This document shows positions 62,650 through 64,000 of a stretch of 64,000 nucleotides of DNA, one piece after another. Both the position numbers and the translations under genes were made by a program. Origin of the DNA: Bosea sp. Tri-49 (lineage in GTDB: Bacteria > Pseudomonadota > Alphaproteobacteria > Rhizobiales > Beijerinckiaceae); NCBI RefSeq assembly GCF_003952665.1, contig NZ_CP017946.1, forward strand, positions 3,472,001 to 3,536,000, given 5' to 3'. Within the stretch, counting starts at the first letter, position 1; each line of letters starts with the position of its first letter. The notes beneath the pieces are model-generated. The model was not told the DNA's origin and did not search any database. It saw nothing but the letters and a program-made list of their open reading frames with translations.

Positions 62650-63957
62650 CTAATTGAGCGACATCGATCGGGGCAACCACAGTGCCAGATCCGGCCAGGC
62701 CAGCAGCATGGCGATCAGGACGAACGGCCCTGCCAGGAAAGGCAATACGCCGCGATACATCGCGCCGAGGCTGATCTCGGGCGCCTGGGTCCGGATCACG
62801 AAGAGGTTCATCCCGACGGGCGGGTGGATCAGCCCGATCTCGACGACGATGACGAGCAGCACGCCGAACCAGATCGGGTCGTAGCCGGTCGACAGCACCA
62901 GCGGCAGCAGCACCGGCACCGTCACCAGCACCATGCCGATGCCTTCGAGGAAGCAGCCGAGAAAGACGTAGAAGGCGATCAGCAGCAGCATCACGGCGAG
63001 CGGCGACAGACCGAGCGCCGTGATCCCCTTGACCACCGATTGCGCCATGCCGGTCTGCACGACGAAATAGGAGAAGATCGTCGACCCCAGCACGATCAGG
63101 ATGAGATTGGCGGTGATCCGCGTCGTCTCGGTGAAGGCGGTGGTGACGTCGCCGCGGGCGAAGCCCCTGCGCAGCAGGCCGAGCAGCAGCGCGCCGAAGG
63201 CACCGACGGCGGCCGCCTCGGTCGGGCTGAACCAGCCGAGATAGATGCCGCCGAAGGTGACGAGGAAGAGCGCCGCCACATCCCAGATGTTCAGGACGAG
63301 CCGGAACGCCTGCGCCTTGCCTTCGCTCGGCAGCTTCGGCGCCGCCTCCGGCCGCAAACGGACCCAGACCCACACCGTGATGAGATAGAGCCCGGTCAGG
63401 ACGAGGCCGGGGATCAGCGCGGCGGCGAACAGCTTGATGATCGAGAGCTGGGCGATGATGCCGTAGATCATCAGGATGAGAGACGGTGGGATCAGGATGC
63501 CGAGCGTGCCACCGGCTGCGACCACACCGGCCGCGAGCGCCGGCGAATAGCCGGCCTTGAGCATTTGCGGGATCGAGATCCGGCTCATCGTCGCAGCCGT
63601 CGCCAGCGAGGAGCCGCAGACCGCGCCGAAGGCAGCGGAGGCGCCGACCGCCGCCATGGCGAGCGAGCCGCGCATGCCGGCGAAGATCGCATTGCTCGCC
63701 CGGAACAGGTCGCCTGAAAGGCCGGCCATCGTCGCGAGTGCGCCCATCAGCGTGAACAGCGGCAGGACCGAGAGCGTATAGGCGGAGGAAAGCTCGAGCG
63801 GCACCGCGCCGAAAACGAGGCGCGCCTTGGCGAAGCCGTCGATCGCAGCATAGCCGACGAAGCCGACGAGGCCGAGCGCAACGCCGACCGGAATGCGCAC
63901 CAGGATCATGCCGACCAGCGTCGCCATGCCGATCAGGCCGATGGAGGTCGCGCTCAT
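62650..63957 (-). CDS. TRAP transporter large permease subunit (DctM-like)
   Basis: The 435-residue protein has about twelve hydrophobic helices and DctM motifs: GMATLVGMILVRIPVGVALG, SVLPLFTLMGALA, GTLGILIPPSLILMIYGI, and GIGMVLVTVPVLLPLV. It uses ion gradients to import organic acids or amino-acid-like anions presented by a periplasmic protein. It overlaps the preceding gene as ATGA. It is convergent with ridA, with 134 bp between that hold no clear terminator. Confidence 0.95.
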   Translation of the reverse strand: MSATSIGLIGMATLVGMILVRIPVGVALGLVGFVGYAAIDGFAKARLVFGAVPLELSSAYTLSVLPLFTLMGALATMAGLSGDLFRASNAIFAGMRGSLAMAAVGASAAFGAVCGSSLATAATMSRISIPQMLKAGYSPALAAGVVAAGGTLGILIPPSLILMIYGIIAQLSIIKLFAAALIPGLVLTGLYLITVWVWVRLRPEAAPKLPSEGKAQAFRLVLNIWDVAALFLVTFGGIYLGWFSPTEAAAVGAFGALLLGLLRRGFARGDVTTAFTETTRITANLILIVLGSTIFSYFVVQTGMAQSVVKGITALGLSPLAVMLLLIAFYVFLGCFLEGIGMVLVTVPVLLPLVLSTGYDPIWFGVLLVIVVEIGLIHPPVGMNLFVIRTQAPEISLGAMYRGVLPFLAGPFVLIAMLLAWPDLALWLPRSMSLN

Positions 63958-64000
63958 GATGCGGCTCCATTGCTGCCGTGCAGGGCCTGAGGATTGGGAT
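63954..64000 (-). CDS. Gene end upstream of DctM, probable TRAP small permease (cut by window edge)
   Basis: Only the last 14 codons (PNPQALHGSNGAAS) and a TGA that overlaps the DctM start as ATGA are visible. In TRAP operons the gene just before DctM is the small permease DctQ, and such a 4-bp overlap is typical; identity is inferred from position alone. Confidence 0.5.
   Translation of the reverse strand, partial: PNPQALHGSNGAAS

Noticed and set aside
60923..63970. Very long minus-strand open frame (about 1000 codons) across ridA and the DAO gene
   Set aside because: It runs antisense to clearly functional genes and is out of frame with DctM; its sequence is Asp/Arg/His-rich shadow coding.

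Overview
The window looks like a chromosomal segment of a high-GC alphaproteobacterium of the order Hyphomicrobiales (Bosea- or Methylobacteriaceae-like). This is inferred from base composition, gene families and intergenic palindromic repeats, not from a marker gene. It is almost fully coding: about 60 protein genes, one tRNA-Ser(GGA), no rRNA, no CRISPR array and no intact insertion sequence.

Layout. 1-6.3 kb is ordinary chromosome: a PAS sensor kinase cut by the left edge, comM, a small membrane protein, tRNA-Ser, a 0.7 kb stretch without a recognisable gene, a VOC protein, and ald with a divergent Lrp-type regulator. 6.3-12.9 kb is a stress/aromatic-type module: secreted alpha/beta hydrolase, pirin, LysR, YcaC-like hydrolase, alginate-export-type porin, LLM flavin oxidoreductase, and a SnoaL-like gene that loses its family sequence midway. 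13.0-19.1 kb is an operon for an unknown small molecule: polar-amino-acid-type ABC transporter, Gfo/Idh/MocA dehydrogenase and TIM-barrel isomerase, preceded by a 35-codon leader ORF and a palindromic operator next to a divergent TetR gene. One permease has an in-frame TGA at codon 3. 19.4-20.5 kb is an RTX-repeat protein.

20.8-62.5 kb is a long catabolic region for amino-acid- or amine-like compounds. It holds hyuAB with a LysR; a Dpp-like ABC transporter without ATPases but with a MOSC gene; two tandem DAO-type flavoproteins; an ArgE-like deacylase; a HAD type II protein with an aldehyde dehydrogenase; a Pot-type ABC operon with a HAD and a flavin oxidase gene inserted between its ATPase and binding-protein genes; a PuuB-like oxidase; a block encoding a bicupin, acetyltransferase, hydroxyacid reductase, semialdehyde dehydrogenase, AraC regulator, omega-aminotransferase and AsnC regulator; and a second Pot-type operon that continues into a three-subunit HcnABC/opine-oxidase-like dehydrogenase, another DAO and RidA. 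The right edge holds a TRAP transporter.

Together these suggest import of several N-containing substrates, flavin-dependent oxidation to imines, imine hydrolysis (RidA), and aldehyde or semialdehyde oxidation or reduction. The actual substrates cannot be read from sequence. Seven DAO-type or related flavoproteins and five uptake systems in 43 kb is the most distinctive property of the window.
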